This document shows positions 15,875-24,051 of a stretch of DNA of 64,000 bases, one piece after another. The stretch spans positions 1-64,000 of IMG/VR virus record IMGVR_UViG_3300035698_007508; one strand, 5' to 3'. The notes below the pieces were generated by a model. That model was not told the DNA's origin. It did not search any database and saw only the letters and a list, made by a program, of their open reading frames with translations. The position numbers were made by a program, and so were the translations under genes. This DNA is from a virus. Each line of letters starts with the position of its first letter. Position 1 is the first letter of the stretch.

Positions 15875-16156
15875 ATGAAGAAACGGTTTCATAAACCGAG
15901 ACCGTCCGCGATGAGAGCCTGGCGCAAGCCGTCACCGGCAGCCATGGCCCAGTCAGAAGCACAACGACCCGTGATCGTGAACGGTACTGTGTACCCGCGT
16001 GTCGTACCTACCGAGACGATCTTGCACCACGGCGCCAAGCCGGAGGTTGTGTTCGTCACCCAGGCAGGCCCGGCCATCGGTACTACTTGGGATCGTGTTG
16101 AATCCGTGCGCGTAAACTACGGCCCCGGTCGTATCGCAGCACCAGCAGGAGTGTAG
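15875..16156 (+). CDS. Hypothetical basic protein, 93 aa
   Basis: SD caggaggcagt. Basic N-terminus (MKKRFHKPRPSAMRAWRKPS) then a beta-rich part (EVVFVTQAGPAIGTTWDRVE). No domain recognised. Ends two bases before the dCMP deaminase start, so both are probably co-translated. Confidence 0.62.
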   Translation: MKKRFHKPRPSAMRAWRKPSPAAMAQSEAQRPVIVNGTVYPRVVPTETILHHGAKPEVVFVTQAGPAIGTTWDRVESVRVNYGPGRIAAPAGV

Positions 16157-16157
16157 T

Positions 16158-16880
16158 ATGCATCAAGTACCGAATTGGAATCAGTGGTTCGCCACCATGG
16201 CGGACCATGTCAAGACCAAGTCCAAGGACCGCTCTACCCAGGTAGGCGCTGTCATCGTGGGCGAAGGGCATCACGTGTTGAGCGTGGGCTACAACGGATT
16301 CCCCCGTGGGATCGATGACGACATAGAGGAACGCCACGAACGTCCGCTCAAGTACTACCTGGTCAGTCACGCGGAGGAGAACGCTATCCTCCACGCTGCG
16401 CGACACGGTATCAAGGTGCTGGGTGCGGACCTGTACTGCACGACGCCGTTCATCTGCGCCGAGTGTGTCAAGGCTATCATTCAGGCTGGGATCGTGCGTA
16501 CGTTCGCGCCGGACCGGGAGATGCAAGCCTGTGGTGACGATTGGTACCGCTCGTGCGCCATCGGTCGTAACATGCTGCTCGAAGCAGGTGTTGAGGTCTG
16601 GCTCATGGACGACGCGGGCAGACAGGAACGCGTGACTGAACCGGCACGTGTACCGGATGCACCTGTGCCAAGCTTGGAACCGCGTACGGATCAGGACGCT
16701 ACCCAGTGGGATGCACTGGTCGACGCGCTGGAGGTGTACGGCAACAAGGAGGGCACCGAGGGTGAAGCTCAAGCAGTGGTACCGCGATACCATCACAGAT
16801 ATCTCCGGTGTCTGCAGCTCGATCTCCGAAGGCCTGGGGCGTACGACGCTCATGGTCGGCCTGGAGTACCAGGACGCTGA
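16158..16880 (+). CDS. dCMP deaminase family protein, 240 aa
   Basis: Zinc-dependent deaminase that would convert dCMP to dUMP for dTMP synthesis, complementing the reductase. Motifs: GYNGFPRG (44-51) typical of dCMP deaminases, HAEE (H71 zinc ligand, E73 proton shuttle) and CAEC (C100, C103 zinc ligands) followed by VKAIIQAGI. The catalytic domain ends near residue 150-170; the last ~40 residues (from nt ~16762) overlap the next gene in another frame and look noncoding (RYHHRYLRCLQLDLRRPG), so the true end may have been closer to 16765 (see findings). SD caggagtgtagt. Confidence 0.88.
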   Translation: MHQVPNWNQWFATMADHVKTKSKDRSTQVGAVIVGEGHHVLSVGYNGFPRGIDDDIEERHERPLKYYLVSHAEENAILHAARHGIKVLGADLYCTTPFICAECVKAIIQAGIVRTFAPDREMQACGDDWYRSCAIGRNMLLEAGVEVWLMDDAGRQERVTEPARVPDAPVPSLEPRTDQDATQWDALVDALEVYGNKEGTEGEAQAVVPRYHHRYLRCLQLDLRRPGAYDAHGRPGVPGR

Positions 16881-17037
16881 GGGTGATCTGAAGATCGCGC
16901 AATTCGAAGAGCCGCGTCTCCAGCTGATCGCATCGCCGAGGGCGATCAAGCCCGCGGTCGCGAAGCGCATCGCGGCCGGTAAGCCGCATGGCGCTGGTTT
17001 CACGCAACGCGGCGCAAGCACAAGCATGGCTCTGTAA
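16762..17037 (+). CDS. Hypothetical protein, 91 aa
   Basis: GTG start with SD aaggagggcaccgag, 119 nt inside the annotated end of the deaminase frame. Codon pattern and composition are protein-like (LKQWYRDTITDISGVCSSIS, LMVGLEYQDAEGDLKIAQFE). Beta-rich, soluble. No family recognised. The GTGA at its start looks like a stop/start overlap for an upstream gene in a different frame. Confidence 0.6.
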   Translation: MKLKQWYRDTITDISGVCSSISEGLGRTTLMVGLEYQDAEGDLKIAQFEEPRLQLIASPRAIKPAVAKRIAAGKPHGAGFTQRGASTSMAL

Positions 17038-17161
17038 TAAGTGCGCGACAAGACCAGCCATGTTTGATGCATGCGATAAGGGCTATCTGTCATCTCAGTT
17101 ACGGGATGGCTGGTCCAACTGTCGTTCTGCCCGTAGCTGGGCGAACCCTGGGAGTGTAAGC

Positions 17162-17204
17162 GGCGAGTGGCATTCCCTACCCAACAAGGTAGCTCACACT
17201 CGCC
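17162..17204 (+). other. Intergenic two-part hairpin
   Basis: GGCGAGTG (17162-17169) pairs with CACTCGCC (17197-17204) and encloses CTACC/GGTAG. There is no U tract. It lies in the 203-bp stretch 17038-17240, which has no supported gene; a frame starting at 16988 (with LCNKC) has no SD and is doubtful. Possibly an RNA processing or regulatory element. Confidence 0.4.
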
Positions 17205-17240
17205 ACGTTTCAATAACACCCTAACAGAAAGGAATAGGGT

Positions 17241-17528
17241 ATGCGTGGATACGGAGAAAGCAGACGAGGAGCCGGGCGCCGTGGACAGACACAGTTCAAG
17301 AACACGGTGGAGACGCTGAACGCGTCGTTCGCCAGTAAGCTGGTAACGGCGGTTAAGAAGGCCTGTGTCGCAGGTCTGATCGACAGGCCCTACCACAAGG
17401 CGACGATGGCTGACATCGGCCGTGTACCCGCCAAGCGGTGGACGGCACTGCGCGGTGTGGGCGACGCCACGGCAGCCAAGCTGCACAACCATGCCCGCGC
17501 CTTCGGCGTGGAACCGGTGACGGCGTAG
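17241..17528 (+). CDS. Small helix-hairpin-helix-like protein, 95 aa
   Basis: SD agaaaggaatagggt. Arg/Gly-rich N-terminus (RGYGESRRGAGRRGQ) followed by helices; residues ~60-85 (VPAKRWTALRGVGDATAAKL) contain a GVG hairpin flanked by helices, as in helix-hairpin-helix DNA-binding motifs. Likely binds DNA or RNA without sequence specificity. Closed by a terminator. Confidence 0.68.
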   Translation: MRGYGESRRGAGRRGQTQFKNTVETLNASFASKLVTAVKKACVAGLIDRPYHKATMADIGRVPAKRWTALRGVGDATAAKLHNHARAFGVEPVTA

Positions 17529-17538
17529 TTAACCGAGT

Positions 17539-17563
17539 GGGCGGGCCTTCGGGCCCGCCTTGC
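17539..17563 (+). terminator. Rho-independent terminator
   Basis: Stem GGCGGGCC (17540-17547 region) with GGCCCGCC, TTCG tetraloop, followed by a poor T tract (TTGCTC). Same GGGCC-TTCG-GGCCC core as the hairpin at 18219. Confidence 0.65.
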
Positions 17564-17582
17564 TCAACAGATTGGACAACCC

Positions 17583-18182
17583 ATGAGGCAAGAGACAGAC
17601 AACGTTGTACTGGACGAAGTGATCGTCGACCCGGGCCAGGCCGCGAAATACCTGCACACCCACATTATGCAGAAGCAGCCGGAAGGCTATGTCCTGCGCG
17701 CTATGACCAATCAGAGCGATACCCATATCTGGTTCATCGTGTGGGCGAAGGCCAAAGACACGACCGACCTCAAGGTCCGCATACTCCAGCAAGAGGAGCT
17801 GTTGGCGCGCCGGGACCGGCGTATATCCGAGTTGGAGCTACGTATCCACGAGATGACGGAGAAGATGGACAGCGCTGTGGATACCATGCGGGAGCATGCC
17901 GCGATGCTTGAAACCATCGCCAACCTGAGGGATCAACAGGTACACCTGTCAGGATTGCTGGACGCGTACGATCGTGAGCGCAAGGCCTTGGGCCCGTTCG
18001 GCGCCCTTGACATGCGGGCCCAACACCGGGATACTGGTGAGCGGTGCAAGATCGTGGCCCTGGACACCGATGCGGGCACGGTCCGCCTCAGAAGGCCAGG
18101 AGGCTTGCGGGTGAACCAGAAGCTGATCGACACACAGATTACAATCGGGGCGAAAGACACAAATGCCAATCCGGAAGCTTGA
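17583..18182 (+). CDS. Coiled-coil protein, 199 aa
   Basis: First gene after the terminator; weak SD (attggacaaccc). Residues 1-60 form an alpha/beta part (HIWFIVWAKAKDTTDLKVRI), residues ~65-125 a long coiled coil (RRISELELRIHEMTEKMDSA), and the C-terminus a beta-rich part with GERCKIVALDTDAGTVRLRR. Possibly an oligomeric structural or DNA-organising protein; not recognised. Closed by a terminator. Confidence 0.68.
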   Translation: MRQETDNVVLDEVIVDPGQAAKYLHTHIMQKQPEGYVLRAMTNQSDTHIWFIVWAKAKDTTDLKVRILQQEELLARRDRRISELELRIHEMTEKMDSAVDTMREHAAMLETIANLRDQQVHLSGLLDAYDRERKALGPFGALDMRAQHRDTGERCKIVALDTDAGTVRLRRPGGLRVNQKLIDTQITIGAKDTNANPEA

Positions 18183-18218
18183 TATACGGGTGGTATAGTC
18201 TTCAATCCACTGACTGGA

Positions 18219-18250
18219 CGGGCCTTCGGGCCCGCCTGGTCTTTCTCTTA
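18219..18250 (+). terminator. Rho-independent terminator
   Basis: Stem CGGGCC (18219-18224) with GGCCCG (18229-18234), loop TTCG, followed by CCTGGTCTTTCTCTT. Closes the coiled-coil gene and precedes a sigma70-like promoter. Confidence 0.7.
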
Positions 18251-18272
18251 CCTATCAGACGCATATAAACCT

Positions 18273-18301
18273 TTGACAGAACACGCATACTGGTTTACAG
18301 T
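18273..18301 (+). promoter_or_regulatory. Sigma70-like promoter
   Basis: Perfect -35 TTGACA (18273-18278), 17-bp spacer, -10 TACAGT (18296-18301, four of six). It lies right after a terminator and 27 bp before the ATG at 18328, as expected for a host-RNAP promoter. Confidence 0.65.
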
Positions 18302-18327
18302 ATATGTGTTCAATCGGGTTAGGTATT

Positions 18328-18621
18328 ATGAAACACGCGATCCGCAAGATCGAAATAACGGCAACCTTGTTAATTGGTGCACTGGTCACGCTCAGTACGC
18401 TGACCATCCTGACTCGTTTACCCACGCACACTCACTTACGTACCGTTATCCAAGTTGACGCCGCCGCCACGCAGGCACGTATGCGTGCACAGATCAAGAC
18501 ATTTAGACTGATACGCTGCGACCCTGTACTTGACATCCCTACACTGATACGTGTACCCTGGCAAAATCCTGGTATAGTTATAGCGCACGAGGACACGACA
18601 ACAGGAGTGAATGATGAGTGA
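18328..18621 (+). CDS. Single-span membrane protein, 97 aa
   Basis: Start at 18328 rather than 18304 because the promoter -10 box ends at 18301, so 18304 would be upstream of or at the transcript start. Residues ~10-30 (ITATLLIGALVTLSTLTILT) form an N-terminal membrane helix preceded by basic residues (MKHAIRK), so the rest should be periplasmic. Small membrane proteins in phages are often lysis or exclusion factors; none is proven here. Confidence 0.6.
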   Translation: MKHAIRKIEITATLLIGALVTLSTLTILTRLPTHTHLRTVIQVDAAATQARMRAQIKTFRLIRCDPVLDIPTLIRVPWQNPGIVIAHEDTTTGVNDE

Positions 18622-18868
18622 CACACGTATGACGGCACAGGAAGCTGGCGTGGTGAAGGCCGCAGCCGCAGCACGTTACCGCGAACTGGGCATCCGACCA
18701 CAGACTGCCGAGTATCTATTCAAACGTTTTACGGCCAAGCAGGCCAAGCAGGCCAACGTCGACGCCCCGGCCCAAGCACCTGACCCCAAGACCGCCAAGC
18801 TTGCTTCGAGCATCGCTGCCGCGGTTGATGCGGTCAGGGCCAGGGCCGACAAGTCCGACGCCAAGTAG
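18611..18868 (+). CDS. Hypothetical Ala/Lys-rich protein, 85 aa
   Basis: SD acaggagtga before tandem ATG (18611, 18614). Helical with Ala/Lys/Asp repeats (SSIAAAVDAVRARADKSDAK); contains AKQAKQANVDAPAQAP, a linker-like stretch. Probably a small structural or nucleic-acid-binding protein. Function unknown. Confidence 0.6.
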   Translation: MMSDTRMTAQEAGVVKAAAAARYRELGIRPQTAEYLFKRFTAKQAKQANVDAPAQAPDPKTAKLASSIAAAVDAVRARADKSDAK

Positions 18869-18911
18869 CTGACGAACGTCAGTTACCACACGAACAACGA
18901 AGGAGGACGCT

Positions 18912-19850
18912 ATGCGCATCCGCAATACACGACCGTACGACCTTTATTTGCCCTACGCGGGCGACAAGAAGGGTTGGCAGGTCAAGGCTGGTAAACTCAG
19001 TCCAGAGATCCCGGCTAATCGATTCTACGATCCACTGTTACAGCGCGACTGGAAGCGCGGTACGATCGACCTGGTGCTGAATGACCAGGATAAGCTGTTG
19101 CTGGGCCCGGCTGTCGCTGATCTCACACAAAGCACTATCGACGTAGTCGGCGACACCGTGGTGGATGAGGCCCCCTCGAAAGCCACGCCGGTGCCGCCAG
19201 AACCGCCAGAACCGCCAGAACCGCCAGAACCGCCAGAACCGCCACCGCAGGGTATGATGGTTGAGCCGGCTCCGGTAGTGCAGGAACCGGCTCCGGTCGC
19301 GCCAGTACAGCCCGAAGCGCCACAACAGCCACAACAGCTTACGGTGGAACAGGTTACACAGCCCATGCCGTTACCGCAGGACGCGCCCATCGACGGAACC
19401 GTGCATTGTACCGTACCTGGTTGCAAGAACGCGAACGTGTCCGTACAGTTCGAGCCTACGGCCGGTACCTACCTATGTCGTTACCATCGCTCGGCCCACA
19501 AGCGGCACAATAAGCGGCTTGACCCGCAGCCCCTGGAGGAGACTCCGCCAGCCACACCGCAGGCGCAGCTGGCTGAAGAGCCACCACACCCTATCGGACC
19601 CGCCGTCGATCGCGACGCACCTGTAGTAGATCCACAGGTGCCGGGTGTCCCGCACACGGACCCAGCGCCTAACGCGCCGAGTCTGGCCGATTTACAGAAG
19701 CAGAACCAACGCCTGGGCTACAACACGGCATCAGGCCCAGCCGCCCGCGGCCCACAGCCCGGGAACACACCGGGAATCCGGATAGAGACACCGGGCGGTA
19801 GTCCGCTTGGCAGTACGCTTACTAGCGGGGTTCCATCCCGGAGGGCATAA
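18912..19850 (+). CDS. Pro-rich protein with zinc-knuckle, 312 aa
   Basis: SD cgaaggaggacgct. Residues 1-75 are a folded domain (RIRNTRPYDLYLPYAGDKKG) that resembles small phage head-associated domains; residues ~92-112 are PPEPPEPPEPP repeats; then a Pro/Glu/Gln linker; residues ~166-200 have CTVPGC and YLCRYHRSAH, a Cys/His zinc knuckle; the C-terminus is a disordered Pro/Gly tail. Likely a modular virion or assembly protein, since the next genes lead into the portal. Confidence 0.6.
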   Translation: MRIRNTRPYDLYLPYAGDKKGWQVKAGKLSPEIPANRFYDPLLQRDWKRGTIDLVLNDQDKLLLGPAVADLTQSTIDVVGDTVVDEAPSKATPVPPEPPEPPEPPEPPEPPPQGMMVEPAPVVQEPAPVAPVQPEAPQQPQQLTVEQVTQPMPLPQDAPIDGTVHCTVPGCKNANVSVQFEPTAGTYLCRYHRSAHKRHNKRLDPQPLEETPPATPQAQLAEEPPHPIGPAVDRDAPVVDPQVPGVPHTDPAPNAPSLADLQKQNQRLGYNTASGPAARGPQPGNTPGIRIETPGGSPLGSTLTSGVPSRRA

Positions 19851-19851
19851 T

Positions 19852-20772
19852 ATGACCACACTAGCGCAGCTGGCTGAACAGCAAGTTCAGGCCGAGCGAA
19901 TGACTGTAGTGCGACCACCAGCGGGTGGTCCGAATACCGCACCCACGGGTGGGCGCGTAGAACGTATTGCACAGGCTACGCAGCCGGCGGCAGTACGTGG
20001 CCCGCGTCCGGCCGCCGGGCTGGTACAGGAAATGGAGGATACTGGCGGTAGAGGTAAGGCCGGTAGTCGGTCAGGCTACGCCGCGGAGAAGTACCCACAC
20101 CTGGTCGACGGCGACGAGGCGGGGGGCAAAGCCGTACCGATTGCCACTGAAACCGGTGCGCAGGCAGGCCGGATTCCGCCGGCCCAGCGTCGTGGTGGCG
20201 CGCATTACGAGGCGGTTACAGCTGAAGAGGCGTCGTCACGGTCCCGTCAACGCGTGGCCGGGACACTCCCACCTGTAACGGGTGGGCTAGACGACCCAGG
20301 CCAGTACGACGACGTACGCATGGAGCGGGATGATGCACCTGATGCGGTAGCACAGCCTGTCGACATGAGTAAGTGGGACAAAACTGCACAGCACGCAGAG
20401 AACCCGCAGCTTGAGCGCATGGTACGCGCCGTACTGTCGTTGACAACGCCGCATGTCGATGTACCTGCCGGCCCGACAGACGTAGCACTTACACCCGTGC
20501 AGTCCTACCTCGACGGGCGCGGGCGCGTGAACTTCGAGCTGGAGAACGGAACGTACAGCGTGCCAGCCATCGATGTACAGGCGTCGCCGTTGGGTGTGAT
20601 TATTGTGTTGCCTTACAACGAAGCGGATGCTACCTTCACTCCGAATCCTGGTACTAAGGTACGTGTCGGCTGGGCCGGTAAGGTTTGGGATTGCTATTTC
20701 CCTGGCACGTCGTTCATACTCCAGGAGTTAGGCGTGATGGTAATGACTATGGTACGGAGCGATGAAGGCTGA
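19852..20772 (+). CDS. Putative virion protein, 306 aa
   Basis: SD cggagggcataat. Residues 1-200 are low complexity (Ala, Gly, Pro, Arg); residues ~205-306 form a compact beta-rich domain (LTPVQSYLDGRGRVNFELEN, KVRVGWAGKVWDCYFPGTSF), likely an OB or SH3-like barrel. It lies shortly before the portal gene, so a head-neck or assembly role is inferred, not shown. Confidence 0.6.
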   Translation: MTTLAQLAEQQVQAERMTVVRPPAGGPNTAPTGGRVERIAQATQPAAVRGPRPAAGLVQEMEDTGGRGKAGSRSGYAAEKYPHLVDGDEAGGKAVPIATETGAQAGRIPPAQRRGGAHYEAVTAEEASSRSRQRVAGTLPPVTGGLDDPGQYDDVRMERDDAPDAVAQPVDMSKWDKTAQHAENPQLERMVRAVLSLTTPHVDVPAGPTDVALTPVQSYLDGRGRVNFELENGTYSVPAIDVQASPLGVIIVLPYNEADATFTPNPGTKVRVGWAGKVWDCYFPGTSFILQELGVMVMTMVRSDEG

Positions 20773-21022
20773 CAACCACATACGCAAACTCGCCGAGCTG
20801 CAAGGTTCGGGTGACCTGAGCAGGGCAGACGTGCGGCGTATTCGCTCTGGCCTCGAAACCACTTACCTTAACGACCTGTTGGACGGGCGCCCGCCGTTCA
20901 GCACGAAGGAAGGAGCATTAGATGGAAAAGCGCAATGTTATAGAGGCGGATCGGACACCGAACATGACCAAACAGGCGGATGCCGATCAGACGGAGAAGC
21001 GGGGAGTAGCCCTGTTCGTTAA
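20762..21022 (+). CDS. Hypothetical protein, 86 aa, end uncertain
   Basis: ATG overlaps the previous stop by 11 nt. The first ~50 residues (NHIRKLAELQGSGDLSRADV, GLETTYLNDLLDGRPPFSTK) are protein-like; the last ~33 overlap the next gene in another frame and look like read-through (GGSDTEHDQTGG). Function unknown. Confidence 0.5.
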   Translation: MKADNHIRKLAELQGSGDLSRADVRRIRSGLETTYLNDLLDGRPPFSTKEGALDGKAQCYRGGSDTEHDQTGGCRSDGEAGSSPVR

Positions 21023-21113
21023 ACTGATCCCGGGCGGGCCTACGGGCATGCCCCGCGGCGGTGATATGTTTGTATGCCCTGAGTGCGGTTGCGACCCCTG
21101 TATTGCTAAATAG
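20922..21113 (+). CDS. Zinc-ribbon protein, 63 aa
   Basis: SD gaaggaaggagcattag. Ends with CPECGCDPC, a compact Cys4 cluster typical of small zinc ribbons. Basic/acidic N-terminus (MEKRNVIEADRTP). Immediately precedes the portal gene. Confidence 0.6.
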   Translation: MEKRNVIEADRTPNMTKQADADQTEKRGVALFVKLIPGGPTGMPRGGDMFVCPECGCDPCIAK

Positions 21114-21122
21114 GAGGCCGCT

Positions 21123-23096
21123 ATGCTCGGCAACCCAAGTCAGAATCTACCGTTGCCTTACGGCAACACTGGTGAGTGGTCCGGTATCACGCAAGCGGGG
21201 TCCGGGAAGTTTCCCAACCCCTTCTTTGATATCGCCAGTGAGTACGTCCCCCGTAACCTGCACCAGATCTTCGAATGGGCAGAGTACATCTACCTCACCT
21301 ACGGTACATACCGATCTGCAGCCCGCAAGGTCGTACGCTACTTCCTGACCGAGCTCGTGCTTGATGGCGAGTCCGAGGAGGAACGTGATCAGTACCAGGA
21401 CTTCCTGGACAATAAGATGCACATGCTCACCCAGCTGGCATCTATCGGCGATGATTACATGGTGTATGGCAACGTGTTCGTATCCATCTACTTCCCGTTC
21501 GACCGGTTCCTGATCTGCCCTAATTGCCACACGCATTACCACATCGATACCGTACCCTATAAGTGGAACTTCAAACGATTGGAGTTTCACGGACAGTGCC
21601 AGAAGTGCGGTTGGGAAGGCGCGTACGCGCATGAGGACATCCGGTCCATGGATCATGATCGTGTCCGCATCATCCGCTGGAACCCCAAGCGCATTCGTCT
21701 GCGTGTCCACGATATCTCGGGCGAGATAGAGTACTACTACGAGCCTGATCCCAAGTTCGTACGTAAACTGCGTGAGGGCAACCGCTTCTACCTAAATGAC
21801 ACACCGTGGTCCATCGTCGAGTGCTGTGCCAAGTGCCGCGACAGCGATCAACCGTTGTTCCAGTTCACGGCCGACCAGATCTACCACATGAAGGAAGCGA
21901 CGCTGGCCGGCCTGCCTATCAAGGGCTGGGCTATACCTCCGATTCTGCCTAACTTCAAGCTGGCCTACTACATCCAGGTCCTGCGCCGTTACGACGAGGC
22001 TATTGCCTTGGACTACATCGTGCCGTTCCGTATCCTGTACCCCGAGCAAGGGGCCCCAGGCGGGATGAATACCGATCCCCTGATGTCTCTGTCCATGGAC
22101 GTATTCGTCGCCCACATGAAGGGTATGGTTGCGGCCAAGCGCGCCAACGCCACAGATGTACAGATTGCCCCGTTCAAGATCGGGTACGAAATGCTAGGCG
22201 GCGAGGCCGCGACTCTGGCACCAAAGGACAATATTGCACAGGCGCTGGACGAACTGCTGAACGCCGTTGGTTTCCCGGCCGAGCTCTACAAGGGCAGCCT
22301 GTCAATCCAGGCCTTCCCCGTAGCCTTGCGATTGTTTGAGAAGACGTGGGGATCACTGGTCGAGGGCTACAACGATCTGATTGACTGGGTATTGACCAAG
22401 GTTAGCCGTTACTTCGGTTGGGGCCAGATCAGCGGTGCGCTGCGTAGCGTGACGCTGGCTGACGACATCGAGCGTAAGGCACTGGCACTACAGGCCGCAG
22501 CAGGCATGGATATCTCCAAGGGCACGGCGTACAAGCCGCTCGGCATCGACTACCTGGAAGAACAGGAGAAGGTCGTCGAGGAGCAGAAAGAGATCCAGGT
22601 GTTGCAGCAGGAAGCCATGGAAGAGCAGGAAGCTGCGCAGTTCGGCGGCCAAGGTGGCGGCCAAGGTGGTGGACAGGTAGGTACCGGCGGACAGCCAGGC
22701 GCGACGCCGGGTGACGTACATGCCCAGGCTAAGGAGCTGGCGTACACGATGGTCACACAGACGCCTGAGACCCAGCGTCGCTCCGAGCTGATCAAGATCA
22801 AGCACAGCAACCCAACGCTGCACGCGCTGGTCATCCAGGAGATGGACGCGCTGCGTCAGGAACTGTCACGACAGGGTCAGCAGATGATGCTCAGTCAGAT
22901 GAAGCAGGCCGATGATCGCGGTGTACACGTGGCCGGGGCCGGGCTGTTGCCCAGCCCGCTGGCACTTGGACTCTTGATCTCGGGCCAGGTCATGGACTAT
23001 ACTCGGGCTGATATGCGGAAATTGGCCATGGACATCAAGATACCCGGCGTGCGAGGTGCATTCCGGTTTGTGCGTGATAAATTACGAGGACTGTGA
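21123..23096 (+). CDS. Portal protein with embedded zinc ribbon, 657 aa
   Basis: Forms the dodecameric ring at one capsid vertex through which DNA enters and leaves. Evidence: length, position at the head of the virion cassette, an N-terminal region with NPFFDIASEYVPRNLHQIFE-type helices, a crown-like C-terminal part rich in Gln (EEQEAAQFGGQGGG) and a helical wing region (SKGTAYKPLGIDYLEEQ). An unusual insertion at residues ~132-162 has CPNC and CQKC (C132/C135, C159/C162), a Cys4 zinc ribbon. SD taggaggccgct. The large terminase is not in this window. Confidence 0.75.
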   Translation: MLGNPSQNLPLPYGNTGEWSGITQAGSGKFPNPFFDIASEYVPRNLHQIFEWAEYIYLTYGTYRSAARKVVRYFLTELVLDGESEEERDQYQDFLDNKMHMLTQLASIGDDYMVYGNVFVSIYFPFDRFLICPNCHTHYHIDTVPYKWNFKRLEFHGQCQKCGWEGAYAHEDIRSMDHDRVRIIRWNPKRIRLRVHDISGEIEYYYEPDPKFVRKLREGNRFYLNDTPWSIVECCAKCRDSDQPLFQFTADQIYHMKEATLAGLPIKGWAIPPILPNFKLAYYIQVLRRYDEAIALDYIVPFRILYPEQGAPGGMNTDPLMSLSMDVFVAHMKGMVAAKRANATDVQIAPFKIGYEMLGGEAATLAPKDNIAQALDELLNAVGFPAELYKGSLSIQAFPVALRLFEKTWGSLVEGYNDLIDWVLTKVSRYFGWGQISGALRSVTLADDIERKALALQAAAGMDISKGTAYKPLGIDYLEEQEKVVEEQKEIQVLQQEAMEEQEAAQFGGQGGGQGGGQVGTGGQPGATPGDVHAQAKELAYTMVTQTPETQRRSELIKIKHSNPTLHALVIQEMDALRQELSRQGQQMMLSQMKQADDRGVHVAGAGLLPSPLALGLLISGQVMDYTRADMRKLAMDIKIPGVRGAFRFVRDKLRGL

Positions 23097-23461
23097 TGAA
23101 CAAGATAGCTTACCTATGCGGATACCTACAGGCCATCAAAGTAGCACAGGCCGGTCCTGGCGCGATGGCGCGTGCGGGTACGAAGATGTCCGAGCCACCC
23201 AAGACGTTACAAATGCCCAGCGGTGGTAGAGTTACGCTCCCCGAGGCTGACGCGGCCAAGGTGCAAGGTAGGGCGCCTCAGACTACGCCGGATCAGGCGG
23301 CGACACGTGCGCGTACTACGGTCAATGCTGCGAGCCGCAGCTCTTACGCCCGTAAATCAACCGCCATGCACGATGCTGCTCGGAAGCGCATGGGCTCGCT
23401 ATTGCGACCCGGCCACATGTCCGGTATGCAGGGTGGTGGCAATATCAGGAGAATACGATGA
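23096..23461 (+). CDS. Hypothetical small virion-cassette protein, 121 aa
   Basis: SD cgaggact before GTG 23093 / ATG 23096. N-terminus MNKIAYLCGYLQAIKVAQ resembles the N-terminal motif of the internal start at 26855 (YLAGMLMAVKDASG), then a low-complexity basic body and a Gly/Arg tail (GGGNIRRIR). Overlaps the following lipoprotein start by ATGA. Possibly a minor virion protein. Confidence 0.58.
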   Translation: MNKIAYLCGYLQAIKVAQAGPGAMARAGTKMSEPPKTLQMPSGGRVTLPEADAAKVQGRAPQTTPDQAATRARTTVNAASRSSYARKSTAMHDAARKRMGSLLRPGHMSGMQGGGNIRRIR

Positions 23462-24048
23462 ACTGGTTTAGGGATCTGTTTAATAAGGTCGGTACGTGTG
23501 CCACGTTGGCAGTGGGTTGCAGTTTTTCAATTGTATTGCTGTTGACGGCCACACTCGCAGGTTGTAGTTCACCCAAGTGCGACTGCCCGCTGGCGCCGGC
23601 CGCTGCAGTAGGTCCGAGCCACGTCACGTTTACGCGACACCTGGCCGCGCCGTCCCTGCGTATAGGGATCAATCCGTCCAATTCAATAGTTGTTACGGAG
23701 ACCGGTGACGTACATCTGCCGCCAGGCGGGGACATTATATGCAATACAGATGCGGGTCCGGTATCCATTCGCGCATTACTAATGCGTGAAGTGTCGATAC
23801 GCGGTGGTACGACGCCGGGTGTTATCATCGTAGGTGGGACTGTCACGCAGGGCGTACAGGTCGTTAACGGCATTACGTTGGTAGGTACGGGTACCACCGT
23901 GGATATTGATCACAGCGGGGTCGTGACGATCCCGGCGAGTGGCGATATTCTCATACCTGTCGCGGGTCCAGCTACATTAGCTGCGCCACCGCCCGGATAC
24001 ATGTCTGTACGCCAGCTGATGCGGCGCACACAATCAGAACAGGAGTAG
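23458..24048 (+). CDS. Putative lipoprotein with beta-rich body, 196 aa
   Basis: Residues ~14-34 are a hydrophobic signal sequence ending LAGCSS, a clear lipobox, so Cys36 would be lipidated. The mature domain is beta-rich and Gly/Thr-rich with repeat-like segments (VIIVGGTVTQGVQVVNGITL, GTTVDIDHSGVVTIPASGDI), compatible with a beta-helix or Ig-like fold. Head-decorating or tail-associated lipoproteins are known in some phages; the role here is unknown. Confidence 0.62.
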   Translation: MNWFRDLFNKVGTCATLAVGCSFSIVLLLTATLAGCSSPKCDCPLAPAAAVGPSHVTFTRHLAAPSLRIGINPSNSIVVTETGDVHLPPGGDIICNTDAGPVSIRALLMREVSIRGGTTPGVIIVGGTVTQGVQVVNGITLVGTGTTVDIDHSGVVTIPASGDILIPVAGPATLAAPPPGYMSVRQLMRRTQSEQE

Positions 24049-24051
24049 ATA

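Noticed and set aside
16988-17224. 78-codon frame with LCNKC motif
   Set aside because: No SD, overlaps the gene at 16762 and a hairpin; too little support to call a gene.
16083-17492. 469-codon minus-strand open frame
   Set aside because: It lies antisense to the deaminase and following genes, lacks a credible start, and the + strand has clear motifs and SDs.
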